Part shown: piece by piece, positions 6,997 to 15,936 of the stretch | How positions within the stretch are numbered: position 1 is the stretch's first letter | How the letters are laid out: every line of letters starts with the position of its first letter | Origin: Pontibacter lucknowensis | Lineage (GTDB): Bacteria; Bacteroidota; Bacteroidia; Cytophagales; Hymenobacteraceae | Length of the DNA stretch: 64,000 nucleotides | Direction: 5' to 3' | Assembly: GCF_900156415.1 (NCBI RefSeq) | Contig: NZ_FTNM01000001.1 | Location: 124,001-188,000, forward strand | Notes under the pieces: generated by a model | The model's database searches: none | Seen by the model: only the letters and a program-made list of their open reading frames with translations | What the model was told of the DNA's origin: nothing | Translations under genes and position numbers: made by a program

Positions 6997-9615
6997 CTAC
7001 AGCGTATTCAATAACTGTTCCAAACTGTACTCGTCCGGAATTAAAACTTCACGGGCCTTACTTCCTTCAAAGGGCCCCACTATACCTGCAGCCTCTAACT
7101 GATCGATCAGGCGGCCGGCACGGTTATAACCCAACTTAAGGCGACGCTGTAAAAGCGAAGTGCTGCCCTGCTGGTGCTGTACGATAATGCGGGCGGCTTC
7201 CTCAAACATTGGATCCTTGGAGCTTGAGTCGAAGTCTGCTTTTTCGGAGCCGCTCTCGTCACCCACAAACTCCGGCAACAGGTAGGCATCGTTATACCCC
7301 TGTTGCTCGCCAATGAAGTCGCAAATACGATCCACTTCCGGCGTGTCTACAAAGGCGCACTGAATACGAATCATATCTGAACCAATCGAGAAGAGCATGT
7401 CACCCTGACCGATCAATTGGTCAGCGCCACCTGCATCCAGAATGGTGCGGGAGTCGATTTTGGAGGTTACTTTAAAAGAGATACGCGCCGGGAAGTTTGC
7501 TTTGATGATACCCGTGATAACGTTCACCGACGGTCGCTGTGTGGCTACTACCAGGTGTATACCAATGGCTCGGGCCAGCTGCGCCAGACGGGCAATTGGC
7601 GTTTCCACCTCTTTGCCGGCTGTCATCATCAAGTCTGCCAACTCGTCTATTACCAGCACAATATAGGGCATAAACTTGTGTCCCTTTTTCGGGTTTAGCT
7701 TACGCTCCACAAACTTCTTGTTATACTCTTTCAGGTTACGGCAGCCAGCATCTTTCAGCAAGTCATAGCGCATGTCCATCTCCATACAGAGCGAGTTGAG
7801 CGTGTTCACCACCTTTTTGGTGTCGGTGATGATCGCCTCCTCTGTGTCCGGCAGCTTGGCCAGGAAGTGACGCTCTATCTTATTGAACAGCGAGAGTTCC
7901 ACCTTTTTCGGATCGACCAGCACGAACTTGAGCTGCGAAGGGTGGCGCTTGTACAGGAGCGAGGTCAGAATAGCGTTCAGACCAACTGACTTACCCTGAC
8001 CAGTAGCACCTGCCATCAGCAAGTGCGGCATTTTGGCCAGGTCGGTGATGAACACTTCGTTGGTAATGGTCTTACCAAAGGCGATTGGCAGGTCCATCTC
8101 GCTCTTCATAAACTTCTCCGTCGACAGAATCGACTTGATCGACACCATCTCCTTCTTCGTATTCGGCACCTCTATACCGATGGTACCTTTGCCAGGTATA
8201 GGCGCGATAATTCGTATACCCAAAGCCGCTAAGCTCAGGGCGATATCATCTTCCAGGTTCTTGATCTTAGAGATACGCACCCCGGCATCCGGCACGATTT
8301 CATAAAGTGTCACCGTCGGGCCGATGGTCGCTTTGATGCTGGCTATACCTATATTATAGTGGCCAAGTGTGGCCACGATCTTGTCTTTGTTAGCTTCAAG
8401 TTCCTCCTTGGTTACCTGAATCTTGCTGCTGCCATAGTCATTGAGCAGGTCGACAGTCGGGTACTGGTAGCGGGCCAGATCCAGTGTCGGGTCGTAGTTT
8501 TCGGTGGCCAGCACGTCGGCTGCTTCTTCTTCCGGTGTCTTTTCGATTTGCAGATCTAGGTCATCTTCTTCACCCTCGGCCGTATCAAACTCAGCCTCTG
8601 CTAATTCTTCTTCAAATTCAGTTTCAATATCGAGCTCCAGCGTAGGCGTTGGTGCAGGTGCAGCAGGCTTTGGGGGCTCTGGCTTGAGCGAACTCAGCTC
8701 CATCTCCAAGGCACGGTTGATCGCTTCTTCCTCATCTTCATCGAATTCAATCTCCTCTTCTTCCTCGGCATCCAAAGAAGCAGTCGGGTCGGCGTTGTGG
8801 TTGATGTTACGGGCATAACCGTGCACCACATCGCGCAGCGACGAAGCACTTCCTCTGTCAATTGCCACTTCACCCTCTTCGTCCTCAGTTGCTGGTTTGC
8901 TCCAGTTGATGCTCGTGATATTGAAGAAGAAGACCAGGAAAATCAATAACAGGAAGCCGAGCAGCAAACCACTACCCCAGCCGATCAGGCTACTCAGCCA
9001 AATGGCCGTTTCTATACCTATACCTCCGCCCATGAAGCCGTATTCACTTACCGTACCCGTTGTGAGCACGATATACCCCAAAGTCAGGCTCAGCCATAGC
9101 ATACTGAACGTACAAAGCCCGAGCACATACGACATAGAAACAGTTTTCCAGCGGAACACAATGCGGCTGCCAGCGAAGAAGGAGATCGGTATCAGGAAAA
9201 AGGCTCCTATACCTAATAAGTCATAAATAAAATAGTGGGAAACCCAGGCACCGAACAGGCCCAGCCAGTTCTCAGCCTCCTGCCCTGACTCTTTCAGCCC
9301 CGTGCCTTGTACAGACTGCACCACACTCTGGTCGGCGGCCCCTGTGAACAGGTAAGACACAAACGCGATGGTCATAAAAAAGGAGATCAGCAGTAATGAG
9401 AAGCCAATGAACAGCTTGAAGCGGCGATCAGACAAAAAAGCGGGCGCTTTCAGGTTCAGCCTGAAAGACGGCATCTTAAAAAATGGTTTTTTAGCTTTCT
9501 TCTGCTTGGGCTTTTCACTGGTAGAGGCGCTGCCGCGTGGTTCATTACGTCCACGCACCTCATTTCTCGCCCTTCCCGTGCTCACTGCATCGTTTCTGTA
9601 AGTGTTCTTTGCCAT
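6997..9615 (-). CDS. ftsK: DNA translocase FtsK/SpoIIIE
   Basis: This 872-residue septal DNA pump clears and aligns chromosomes at division and activates XerCD recombination. Four or five membrane spans occupy about residues 65-235, followed by a very acidic linker (about 240-400) rich in Glu and Asp. The motor has Walker A GATGQGKSVG near 535 and Walker B VLVIDELADLMM near 658. The C-terminal gamma winged helix (STSLLQRRLKLGYNRAGRLI onward) reads polar DNA motifs. It is co-oriented with lolA; xerD lies 4 kb away. The gene carries six copies of the iterated word, including the direct doublet at 9011-9024. Confidence 0.95.
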   Translation of the reverse strand: MAKNTYRNDAVSTGRARNEVRGRNEPRGSASTSEKPKQKKAKKPFFKMPSFRLNLKAPAFLSDRRFKLFIGFSLLLISFFMTIAFVSYLFTGAADQSVVQSVQGTGLKESGQEAENWLGLFGAWVSHYFIYDLLGIGAFFLIPISFFAGSRIVFRWKTVSMSYVLGLCTFSMLWLSLTLGYIVLTTGTVSEYGFMGGGIGIETAIWLSSLIGWGSGLLLGFLLLIFLVFFFNITSINWSKPATEDEEGEVAIDRGSASSLRDVVHGYARNINHNADPTASLDAEEEEEIEFDEDEEEAINRALEMELSSLKPEPPKPAAPAPTPTLELDIETEFEEELAEAEFDTAEGEEDDLDLQIEKTPEEEAADVLATENYDPTLDLARYQYPTVDLLNDYGSSKIQVTKEELEANKDKIVATLGHYNIGIASIKATIGPTVTLYEIVPDAGVRISKIKNLEDDIALSLAALGIRIIAPIPGKGTIGIEVPNTKKEMVSIKSILSTEKFMKSEMDLPIAFGKTITNEVFITDLAKMPHLLMAGATGQGKSVGLNAILTSLLYKRHPSQLKFVLVDPKKVELSLFNKIERHFLAKLPDTEEAIITDTKKVVNTLNSLCMEMDMRYDLLKDAGCRNLKEYNKKFVERKLNPKKGHKFMPYIVLVIDELADLMMTAGKEVETPIARLAQLARAIGIHLVVATQRPSVNVITGIIKANFPARISFKVTSKIDSRTILDAGGADQLIGQGDMLFSIGSDMIRIQCAFVDTPEVDRICDFIGEQQGYNDAYLLPEFVGDESGSEKADFDSSSKDPMFEEAARIIVQHQQGSTSLLQRRLKLGYNRAGRLIDQLEAAGIVGPFEGSKAREVLIPDEYSLEQLLNTL

Positions 9616-9754
9616 ACCCTTCGACTAATTAAGATTTCAAATTTACATTTTTTCGGCACACGCCGCTCAGCAAATCCGAAGGCTTTTCAGGAAATGTGCT
9701 AAAAAATTGAAATAGACTTGGCTTCGACTTTCTCAACTGTCTGAATCTTCACAT

Positions 9755-10057
9755 AGGGGCCCTACCCCCAAGGATTCACAGGATTTAAGGATAAACAGGA
9801 TTTTCACAGGTGTCGGGGCAAATCACCTCTAGTTCCTCCTTGGCAAAGGTGTGGGAGCTTTCTGCCACTGCCCCTCCACAGGTATAAGCTTTGTTACACC
9901 TCTTACAGTCCACTGGCACGCATTGAAAAGGTAACTTACCACTTAAGCTATGAAACAGGCTCACCTGAGCCAGGTGCACCAATGACGATTTTTTGTTTGA
10001 GTGGTCAGCGAGTTCAAAATCGTCTTGATTTTTTTGCTTACTGGGAGTAGGGCCCCT
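9755..10057. repeat. Segment bounded by a 16 bp inverted repeat
   Basis: AGGGGCCCTACCCCCA at 9755-9770 recurs inverted at 10042-10057 with one mismatch (15 of 16), enclosing about 300 bp. The right copy sits within an A/T-rich hairpin (CTTGATTTTTTT against AAATCAAG-like arms). I see no target-site duplication, so a mobile origin is only a possibility. The 569 bp gap between ftsK and pyrD holds this segment, a doubtful small reading frame and otherwise nothing recognisable. Confidence 0.5.
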
Positions 10058-10072
10058 CGATTTTTTCATCAA
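9785..10072 (-). CDS. Doubtful small cysteine-rich protein
   Basis: A 95-codon frame starts with ATG ATG and encodes a basic N-terminus and a C-terminal half with clustered cysteines (CVPVDCKRC, YTCGG, ICPDTC) that could suggest a metal site. I recognise no family. Its N-terminal codons run through the right arm of an inverted repeat and an A/T-rich low-complexity tract, and its C-terminal codons include a phrase (TTCACAGG ATTTAAGG) that looks like ordinary intergenic repeat. It may therefore be chance. It is kept because codon choice is not unreasonable and nothing else occupies the gap. Confidence 0.3.
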   Translation of the reverse strand: MMKKSRGPTPSKQKNQDDFELADHSNKKSSLVHLAQVSLFHSLSGKLPFQCVPVDCKRCNKAYTCGGAVAESSHTFAKEELEVICPDTCENPVYP

Positions 10073-10184
10073 GGAAAAAAGTAAGTGCCCGCCGCACAGG
10101 CGAAGCTATAAAACAATCCAATTTGCTATACCTACAGCCACTGCTACACCAGCAAAGGCTCCTCTACTCCCTCGGTAGGACGAT

Positions 10185-11213
10185 TTATTTCAACAACCTC
10201 TTATTAATATTAGCAACCAGCGCCGGTCCTTCATAAATAAAACCGGTATATAGCTGCACCAGGTCAGCACCGGCCTCTAACTTCTCCACAGCATCCTCTG
10301 CCGTCATAATACCGCCCACGCCGATAATTTTGATTTCCGCAGGCAAGTGTTGACGCAGGTAACGAATGATCTCGGTAGCATGTTTTGTAAGCGGTTTGCC
10401 ACTGAGGCCTCCTGCTCCGATTTCGGTTACGCGGCTTCCAGGGGTGTGCAAGTCTTCGCGGCTGATGGTGGTGTTGGTGGCAATAATACCACTCAGCTTG
10501 GCAGCCACGGCAATCTCGATTATATCATTTAACTGAGCCTCGTTCAGGTCTGGGGCAATCTTCAAAAGCAGGGGTTTGGCCTTTGGCATGGAATTGTTTA
10601 GCTCTTGCAGGGCCATCAGCAGTTGCTGCAGCGGCTCTTTTTCCTGCAAGGCACGCAGGTCGGGGGTGTTGGGAGAGCTTACGTTTACGACAAAATAATC
10701 GACGACATCATAAAGTGCTTTGAAACAGTACAGGTAGTCGTTGAGCGCCTCCTCGTTTGGTGTTATTTTGTTTTTGCCGATGTTGCCACCCACAATGATG
10801 TTGCTTTTGCGCTTTCGTAATCGCTCCACGGCTGCTTCCACGCCTTCGTTGTTAAAGCCCATGCGGTTGATGATGGCCTGATCTTCCGGAAGACGGAAAA
10901 GGCGCGGCTTCGGGTTACCCTCCTGTGGTTTTGGGGTGAGTGTCCCGATCTCAATGAAGCCAAATCCAAGCTCCCCAAGCTCATCCACTAACTTAGCATC
11001 TTTATCAAAGCCAGCGGCTAATCCAACCGGATTGGGGAATTTCAATCCGAAGAGTTCCCGCTCCAGTCGCTTGTCCTCCACCCGGAACATGCTGCGGCTG
11101 ATGCTTTTAGTAAAAGGAAGGCCAAATGCCGTGCGTAAGGCATCGGTAGTAAGGTAGTGAACTTTCTCGGGATCTAATTTGAAAAGTAGCGGACGAAGGA
11201 GGCTCTTATACAC
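10185..11213 (-). CDS. pyrD: Dihydroorotate dehydrogenase (quinone), class 2
   Basis: PyrD oxidises dihydroorotate to orotate at the membrane with quinone as acceptor. The 342 residues begin with the amphipathic helical extension of class 2 enzymes ([20 protein letters not shown]). FMN and substrate motifs are in place: [33 protein letters not shown] with the catalytic serine, KIAPDL, and the C-terminal GVGGI and YTGFIYEGP phosphate-binding loops. The start used is the first ATG. It lies downstream of the GH20 gene but beyond a strong terminator hairpin, so it likely has its own promoter. Confidence 0.96.
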   Translation of the reverse strand: MYKSLLRPLLFKLDPEKVHYLTTDALRTAFGLPFTKSISRSMFRVEDKRLERELFGLKFPNPVGLAAGFDKDAKLVDELGELGFGFIEIGTLTPKPQEGNPKPRLFRLPEDQAIINRMGFNNEGVEAAVERLRKRKSNIIVGGNIGKNKITPNEEALNDYLYCFKALYDVVDYFVVNVSSPNTPDLRALQEKEPLQQLLMALQELNNSMPKAKPLLLKIAPDLNEAQLNDIIEIAVAAKLSGIIATNTTISREDLHTPGSRVTEIGAGGLSGKPLTKHATEIIRYLRQHLPAEIKIIGVGGIMTAEDAVEKLEAGADLVQLYTGFIYEGPALVANINKRLLK

Positions 11214-11258
11214 GGCAGCGGTTTTTGGGTTTGGTTAGCTGCCCGCAAAGATAAATAC

Positions 11259-11308
11259 TAAGAGGCAGACCTCACAGTGTTTCTGACATCTGTGAGGTCT
11301 GCCTCTTA
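11259..11308 (-). terminator. Hairpin terminator of the GH20 gene
   Basis: A perfect 18 bp stem (11259-11276 with 11291-11308, core AGAGGCAGACCTCACA) encloses a 14-base loop, 20 bp beyond the hexosaminidase stop. There is no clear T-run, so termination is inferred from stem strength and position. Confidence 0.65.
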
Positions 11309-11327
11309 GAAACAGAAAGCTGAAAAA

Positions 11328-12977
11328 TTATTTATCCGCCGTCCACTGCTCAAAGTTGGGGAAGTATTTGGCCTTCCAGAAGGTATAGCGCGGAATGATG
11401 GCCGTGTTAAGTCGGCGTTTGAAATCGGTGAAGTTCTTCTTTTCGGCTGGTGACCACAGCACCTCGCTCAAGGCGGTCATGCGCGGGAAAACCATGTACT
11501 CTACTTTGGCTTCGCTGCCGATGTACTCCGTCCATAAGTTGGCCTGCGCCCCGATAATATAGTGGTCCAGTTTGCGCTCGCGCAATGCCGCAGGTATAGG
11601 TTCAAAATTATACACAGCATCGAGCGGGTTGTAGCCGTGTATGGCCAAGCTGTCGTTAGGGTCTTTGGACTGGTAGTGGTCGAAGTATAGCGGCTTGCCT
11701 GGCGCCATGATCACCTGGTGGCCACGGGTAGCGGCAGTTATCCCCTCTTTCTCTCCTCCCCAGTTCATGATCAGTGTCGATGTGCTCAGGTCACCTTCCA
11801 GAATCTCGTGCCACCCGATCACTTTCTTGCCTTTGGCAGCCAGATAACCTGCCACCTGCTCTACAAAATAAGTCTGCAGTCCTTTCTCGTCTTTCAGGTT
11901 GTGGTCTTTGATGAATTGCTGCGAAACCGGATCAGCTTTCCACCATTTTTTACTGGTCTCGTCGCCGCCCAGATGGAAGTATTCATATGGGAACAGGTCG
12001 GCTACTTCCTTAAACACCGTCTCCAGAAATTGGAACGTTGCCGGATTCGGCTGCAACACATTGTTCTGGCGGTTATACATGCCCCAGGTAGTAGCTACAT
12101 TCCAGGTAGTGTCAGGGCGGGTGCTCAGTTCGGGGTAAGCCGCAATGGTAGCGCGGCTGTGGCCAGGTATATCGATTTCAGGTATAATGTTGATGCCGCG
12201 CACCGAAGCATAGTTAATTACTTCCAGTATTTCGTCTTTGGTATAATAGCCGCCGTAACGGGTGCCGTCATACCTGGCCGGTTCGTCTTTGAAGTGCCCG
12301 ATCAGGGTTTCCTTTCGCCAAGAGCTGATCGTGTTCAGTTTCGGGTAAGACTCGATCTCGATGCGCCAGCCCTGATCGTCGGTCAGGTGCCAGTGAAAGG
12401 TGTTGAACTTATGGAAAGCCAGGTAGTCGATGTACTTCTTGATGAACTCCACGGGGAACATGTGCCGCACCACGTCCAGGTGCATGCCGCGGTAAGAAAA
12501 GCGAGGATAGTCTTTGATATGCACATCCGGGATCTTCACTTCCCTTACCTGCTTCAGCGGGAACAGTTGCAGCAATGTCTGAATGCCATATACCATACCG
12601 CCTGTGTCCTTGGCGCGTATGGTCACGTCCTTACCTGACACGGTCAAGGTATACATCTCGGCTTTGTCGATGGTCTTGTTGTCGAAAACCAGTCGGATGT
12701 GATGACTGGCTTTGGGCTTATCAGGTGTGTTTGGGTATGCCGGCAGGTTCAGTCCGGTTTGAGCGGACAGCATTTCTTTCAGAAAATCAGCTTGCGCTCC
12801 GAACTGCTTGTCAAACACGATGTGGGCTTTTCCGTCGATGGTTACATGCCCTCTGGCCTCCTTGATCACCTCCACAGGTCGCGGTGTAATGTCATCCACA
12901 GACTGAGCGGTGGTGAGAAAAGGTATAGCTAAAGAAAGCAGGGCAGTGGTGAATATTCGGATGAAAGTAGATCGCAT
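11328..12977 (-). CDS. Beta-N-acetylhexosaminidase, GH20
   Basis: This 549-residue exported enzyme removes terminal GlcNAc or GalNAc from glycans, chitin oligomers or cell-wall fragments. It has a signal peptide ending LTTAQ, an N-terminal GH20b alpha/beta domain (about 30-150), then the catalytic TIM barrel from YPRFSYRGMHLDVVRH onward. The catalytic Asp-Glu pair is in YFHLGGDE near residue 338, and the barrel motifs FHWHLTDDQGW and IPEIDIPGHS are intact. It is transcribed alone, downstream of xerD. Periplasmic or surface location and substrate cannot be told apart from the sequence. Several iterated words occur in the gene. Confidence 0.93.
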   Translation of the reverse strand: MRSTFIRIFTTALLSLAIPFLTTAQSVDDITPRPVEVIKEARGHVTIDGKAHIVFDKQFGAQADFLKEMLSAQTGLNLPAYPNTPDKPKASHHIRLVFDNKTIDKAEMYTLTVSGKDVTIRAKDTGGMVYGIQTLLQLFPLKQVREVKIPDVHIKDYPRFSYRGMHLDVVRHMFPVEFIKKYIDYLAFHKFNTFHWHLTDDQGWRIEIESYPKLNTISSWRKETLIGHFKDEPARYDGTRYGGYYTKDEILEVINYASVRGINIIPEIDIPGHSRATIAAYPELSTRPDTTWNVATTWGMYNRQNNVLQPNPATFQFLETVFKEVADLFPYEYFHLGGDETSKKWWKADPVSQQFIKDHNLKDEKGLQTYFVEQVAGYLAAKGKKVIGWHEILEGDLSTSTLIMNWGGEKEGITAATRGHQVIMAPGKPLYFDHYQSKDPNDSLAIHGYNPLDAVYNFEPIPAALRERKLDHYIIGAQANLWTEYIGSEAKVEYMVFPRMTALSEVLWSPAEKKNFTDFKRRLNTAIIPRYTFWKAKYFPNFEQWTADK

Positions 12978-13144
12978 GCGGGTATTTTGAAATTGTGTTG
13001 CTTATTGACTTCTGGAAAAACGATTGGTTTAACGGGATTGCCAGGATGCCTTCTACAAATGGCATGGCACTGTAAATTTCACATTTTCTAAGAGTACCGC
13101 CCGTCAAGTGTTGATGTCTGGTATATGAATCCAGTGCAGGATCC

Positions 13145-13164
13145 GGACAGGTCGCATCCTGTCC
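13145..13164. repeat. REP-like short palindrome
   Basis: GGACAGG-TCGCAT-CCTGTCC (7 bp stem, 6-base loop) lies in the gap between xerD and the GH20 gene. This phrase resembles small palindromes I associate with intergenic DNA of many Bacteroidetes. A copy of the iterated word (GCTATACCT) follows at once (13171-13179). Confidence 0.55.
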
Positions 13165-13215
13165 CTACAGGCTATACCTCCTACTCTCCCAAAATCCCAA
13201 ACTCCTAAACTTAAA

Positions 13216-14115
13216 TCAGCTTCTCGGGTGATAATCCTTGATCACCTGCTTCAGGTAATCCCTGTCGAGGTGGGTATAGATCTCGGTGGTAGTGATGGAC
13301 TCATGGCCCAGCATTTCCTGCACGGCACGCAGATCGGCGCCGCCCTCGATCAGGTGCGTGGCGAAGGAGTGGCGGAAGGTATGGGGGCTTACCGTTTTCT
13401 GTATACCTGCTTTGGCGGCCAGGTCTTTGATGATCGTGAACACCATCACCCGTGTGAGTTTAGCGCCACGACGGTTCAGAAACACAAAGTCTTCGTGGCC
13501 TTTTTTGATAGTCAGATGGCAGCGCACCCCTTCGCGGTATAGTTGGATGTGCTTGAGTGCGTCGCGTCCGATCGGCACCAGTCGCTCTTTGTCGCCTTTA
13601 CCGGCCACTTTCAGGAAGCCCATATCCTCGTAAAGGTTACTCAGCTTCAGCTCCAGTAACTCCGACACACGCAGTCCGGAGCTGTAAAGCGTCTCCAGCA
13701 TAGCCCTGTTACGGGTCCCTTCTGGCGTAGAAAGGTCGATGGCGGCCAGCAACTGCTCTATTTCATGGAAGTGCAGCGTATCCGGCAGCTTGCGGCTCAG
13801 CTTCGGGGCTTCGATGGTCTCAGTCGGGTCCGCGGTGAGCATGTCTTCCATAATCAGGAACTTGTAGAAAGCCCGTATACCTGACAGTGTGCGTGCCTGC
13901 GAATGCGGCGTCATACCTAACTCAGCTACCCACTCCAGAAATTCCCGTAGTATAGGCGGGGTCATCTGCTCTGGCTGCACGTTTATACCTTTGATCTCCA
14001 GAAAATCGGTCAGCTTGCGGATATCGCGCAGGTATGCCTCCACGGAGTTACCGGAAAGGGACTTTTCGAGACGCAGGTATTGCTCGAACTGGGTAATGCA
14101 GATGGACCACTTCAT
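13216..14115 (-). CDS. xerD: Site-specific tyrosine recombinase XerD
   Basis: Xer recombinases resolve chromosome dimers at dif during division together with FtsK. The ATG at 14115 (MKWSICITQFEQYL) is preferred over an upstream TTG and gives 299 residues, the usual size. The N-terminal SAM-like core-binding domain (LRLEKSLSGNSVEAYLRDI) precedes the catalytic domain with Arg in SSGLRVSELLEL, Lys in KVAGKGDKERLVP, His-x-x-Arg in SPHTFRHSFATHL, His in LGHESI and Tyr in TEIYTHL. All catalytic residues are present. It is divergent from aroQ, a neighbourhood I recall as common in this phylum. The gene contains three or more iterated words. Confidence 0.93.
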   Translation of the reverse strand: MKWSICITQFEQYLRLEKSLSGNSVEAYLRDIRKLTDFLEIKGINVQPEQMTPPILREFLEWVAELGMTPHSQARTLSGIRAFYKFLIMEDMLTADPTETIEAPKLSRKLPDTLHFHEIEQLLAAIDLSTPEGTRNRAMLETLYSSGLRVSELLELKLSNLYEDMGFLKVAGKGDKERLVPIGRDALKHIQLYREGVRCHLTIKKGHEDFVFLNRRGAKLTRVMVFTIIKDLAAKAGIQKTVSPHTFRHSFATHLIEGGADLRAVQEMLGHESITTTEIYTHLDRDYLKQVIKDYHPRS

Positions 14116-14241
14116 AAGGTAGAATTTGGGCAAAAGAGGAGCTGACAAAACTTTCTTTTGTCAAAAAAATCAAAGCAAAGATAGTTAATACTTAAATTGC
14201 ATCCGCTTAATTGAGCTGAAATCACAAAACACCCCTAAACT

Positions 14242-14694
14242 ATGAAAATCCTCATCCTGAACGGCCCAAATCTTAACCTGCTCGGTATTCGCGAGAAGTC
14301 TGTCTACGGCTCCGAGTCATTCGAATCATATTTTGAAGAGCTGAAGGAAGCGTTTCCAGCCATGGAGTTATCCTATTTTCAGTCAAACACCGAAGGGGTA
14401 CTGATCGACAAGCTGCACGAGGTGGGTTTCAGCTACAAAGGCATCGTGTTCAACGGTGGCGCCTATACCCATACCTCCGTGGCCCTCTCTGACGCTATCA
14501 AGGCCATCGAAACGCCTGTAATCGAGGTGCACATCTCCAATGTTTATGCCCGCGACGCCTTCCGTCACAAAAGCATGCTGGCTCCTTTCTGCAAAGGAGT
14601 AATCACAGGTTTCGGGATGGAGAGCTACCGGCTGGCACTGCAGTACTTCGAGCGCATGAAGCCGAAGCAGATCGGTTTTGGATCCAAAAAATAG
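14242..14694 (+). CDS. aroQ: 3-dehydroquinate dehydratase, type II
   Basis: AroQ converts 3-dehydroquinate to 3-dehydroshikimate in the shikimate pathway. The 150-residue length matches the type II dodecameric family. The N-terminal ILNGPNLNLLG signature carries the catalytic Asn, and the lid segment with REKSVYG and the active-site strand HISNVYARDAFRHKS are present, followed by GVITGFG. It is cytosolic, lies divergent from xerD, and precedes a class-V aminotransferase gene by about 80 bp. No other shikimate gene is in the window. Confidence 0.95.
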   Translation: MKILILNGPNLNLLGIREKSVYGSESFESYFEELKEAFPAMELSYFQSNTEGVLIDKLHEVGFSYKGIVFNGGAYTHTSVALSDAIKAIETPVIEVHISNVYARDAFRHKSMLAPFCKGVITGFGMESYRLALQYFERMKPKQIGFGSKK

Positions 14695-14775
14695 CGTGGT
14701 AACACTGGGATTCCGTTCACTAAATATTTGCTTTTTACTATAGTAGCAATACTATATTTTTTTATATTACCCTCC

Positions 14776-15837
14776 ATGTTGAATTTCTATCCAGGACCGT
14801 CTAAAATATATCCGGAAGTGCGCAACTATCTTATGGATGCGTATGACGAAGGTATATTGGGAGCTCCGCACCGCGGAGAACAGTTTGTACAGCTATCACG
14901 CACGGTGGTGGGCTCGCTCAAGCGGCGCCTCAACATTCCGCAGGATTACTCTATTTTTTTTACCTCCTCCGCCACCGAGTGCTGGGAGATCCTGACCCAA
15001 AGCCTCACCAAAAAGAAGAGCTTCCACATTTACAATGGTTCTTTTGGGGAGAAATGGTACGAGTATGCCAAAAAGCTACGCCCCAATGCCGAGGGTATTC
15101 GCTTCGACATCAACGAGGCCATGCCGGTGGAGGAACTCGACATCAGTGTCGATACTGAGCTGATCTGCTTCACTCAAAATGAAACCTCCAACGGAACACA
15201 GGTCACAGCCAGTACCATCCTGAACCTGCACAACCGCTTCCGGGACACGCTCACAGCCGTGGATGCAACTTCCTCGATGGCCGGCCTCAACCTGAAACAC
15301 ATTAAAGCTGATATCTGGTTTGCCTCCGTGCAGAAGTGCTTCGGTCTGCCGCCGGGTCTGGGTATACTTGTTTGCTCGCCGCGTGCCATCTTCCGGGCCA
15401 AGCAAATGAACGAGCGCAGCCACTACAACAGCCTAGTGTCGCTCTACGAGAAGATGCTCAACTACCAGACCGTGCACACGCCGAACACGCTCAACATCTA
15501 CCTGCTCAAGCGTATGCTCGAAGACCGGCCTTTTATCAAACAACTCGACATCGACCTGACGGATCGGGCCAACGAGCTGTACGAGTTCTTCGGACAGTTC
15601 ACCGACTTTAAACTGCTGATTGAAAACGAAGAAGTGCGCTCTAAAACAGTACTGGTATTGGAGGCGAACGAGCGGTTGGTGGAGGACATCAAGAAACGGG
15701 CGCTGCACCACAATATCCGGCTGGGCAACGGCTACGGACCATGGCAGCGCAACACGTTTCGGGTGGCCAACTTCCCGGCCATTGCCAACGAAGAGTACGA
15801 AGAGCTAAAGCGCTTTTTCCTGCATTATTACGCCTAA
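14776..15837 (+). CDS. Class-V PLP-dependent aminotransferase
   Basis: The start MLNFYPGPSKIYPEV at 14776 is preferred over upstream frame codons, which spell a hydrophobic stretch not expected in this family. The 353 residues show the fold-type I class-V pattern: N-terminal substrate loop YPGPSKI, TSSATECWE, FTQNETSNGT, DATSSMAGL and the PLP lysine in WFASVQKCFGLPPG. It resembles phosphoserine aminotransferases and related serine/alanine-glyoxylate enzymes; the true substrate is open, so no symbol is given. It is likely transcribed with aroQ or from its own promoter, because the preceding 80 bp are AT-rich. Confidence 0.85.
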   Translation: MLNFYPGPSKIYPEVRNYLMDAYDEGILGAPHRGEQFVQLSRTVVGSLKRRLNIPQDYSIFFTSSATECWEILTQSLTKKKSFHIYNGSFGEKWYEYAKKLRPNAEGIRFDINEAMPVEELDISVDTELICFTQNETSNGTQVTASTILNLHNRFRDTLTAVDATSSMAGLNLKHIKADIWFASVQKCFGLPPGLGILVCSPRAIFRAKQMNERSHYNSLVSLYEKMLNYQTVHTPNTLNIYLLKRMLEDRPFIKQLDIDLTDRANELYEFFGQFTDFKLLIENEEVRSKTVLVLEANERLVEDIKKRALHHNIRLGNGYGPWQRNTFRVANFPAIANEEYEELKRFFLHYYA

Positions 15838-15843
15838 GAATCC

Positions 15844-15851
15844 TACCTTTG
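15844..15851 (+). promoter_or_regulatory. -7 box upstream of the MarC-family gene
   Basis: TACCTTTG matches the Bacteroidetes TAnnTTTG box. It begins 6 bp after the aminotransferase stop and leaves a leader of about 80 bp that contains the palindrome at 15884-15897. Confidence 0.6.
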
Positions 15852-15883
15852 CGGCTTGTTATTAAATTGCGTCAGCGCTTGCA

Positions 15884-15897
15884 GGTATAGCTATACC
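15884..15897. repeat. Palindrome made from two iterated words
   Basis: GGTATAGCTATACC is a perfect 14 bp palindrome formed by back-to-back copies of the iterated word in the 5' leader of the MarC-family gene. Confidence 0.8.
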
Positions 15898-15936
15898 CTA
15901 TTTGCTGGCTTTAACATTTTAACAACCACTCAACCC

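Noticed and set aside
9755..10057. Insertion sequence
   Set aside because: Inverted ends exist but there is no transposase and no target-site duplication, so it is reported only as a repeat.
11718..12638. 306-codon open frame on the + strand
   Set aside because: It is antisense to the GH20 gene, whose catalytic motifs are intact, and has no protein-like features.
12892..13107. 71-codon minus-strand frame upstream of the GH20 gene
   Set aside because: It overlaps the GH20 start in another frame and has no family-like features.
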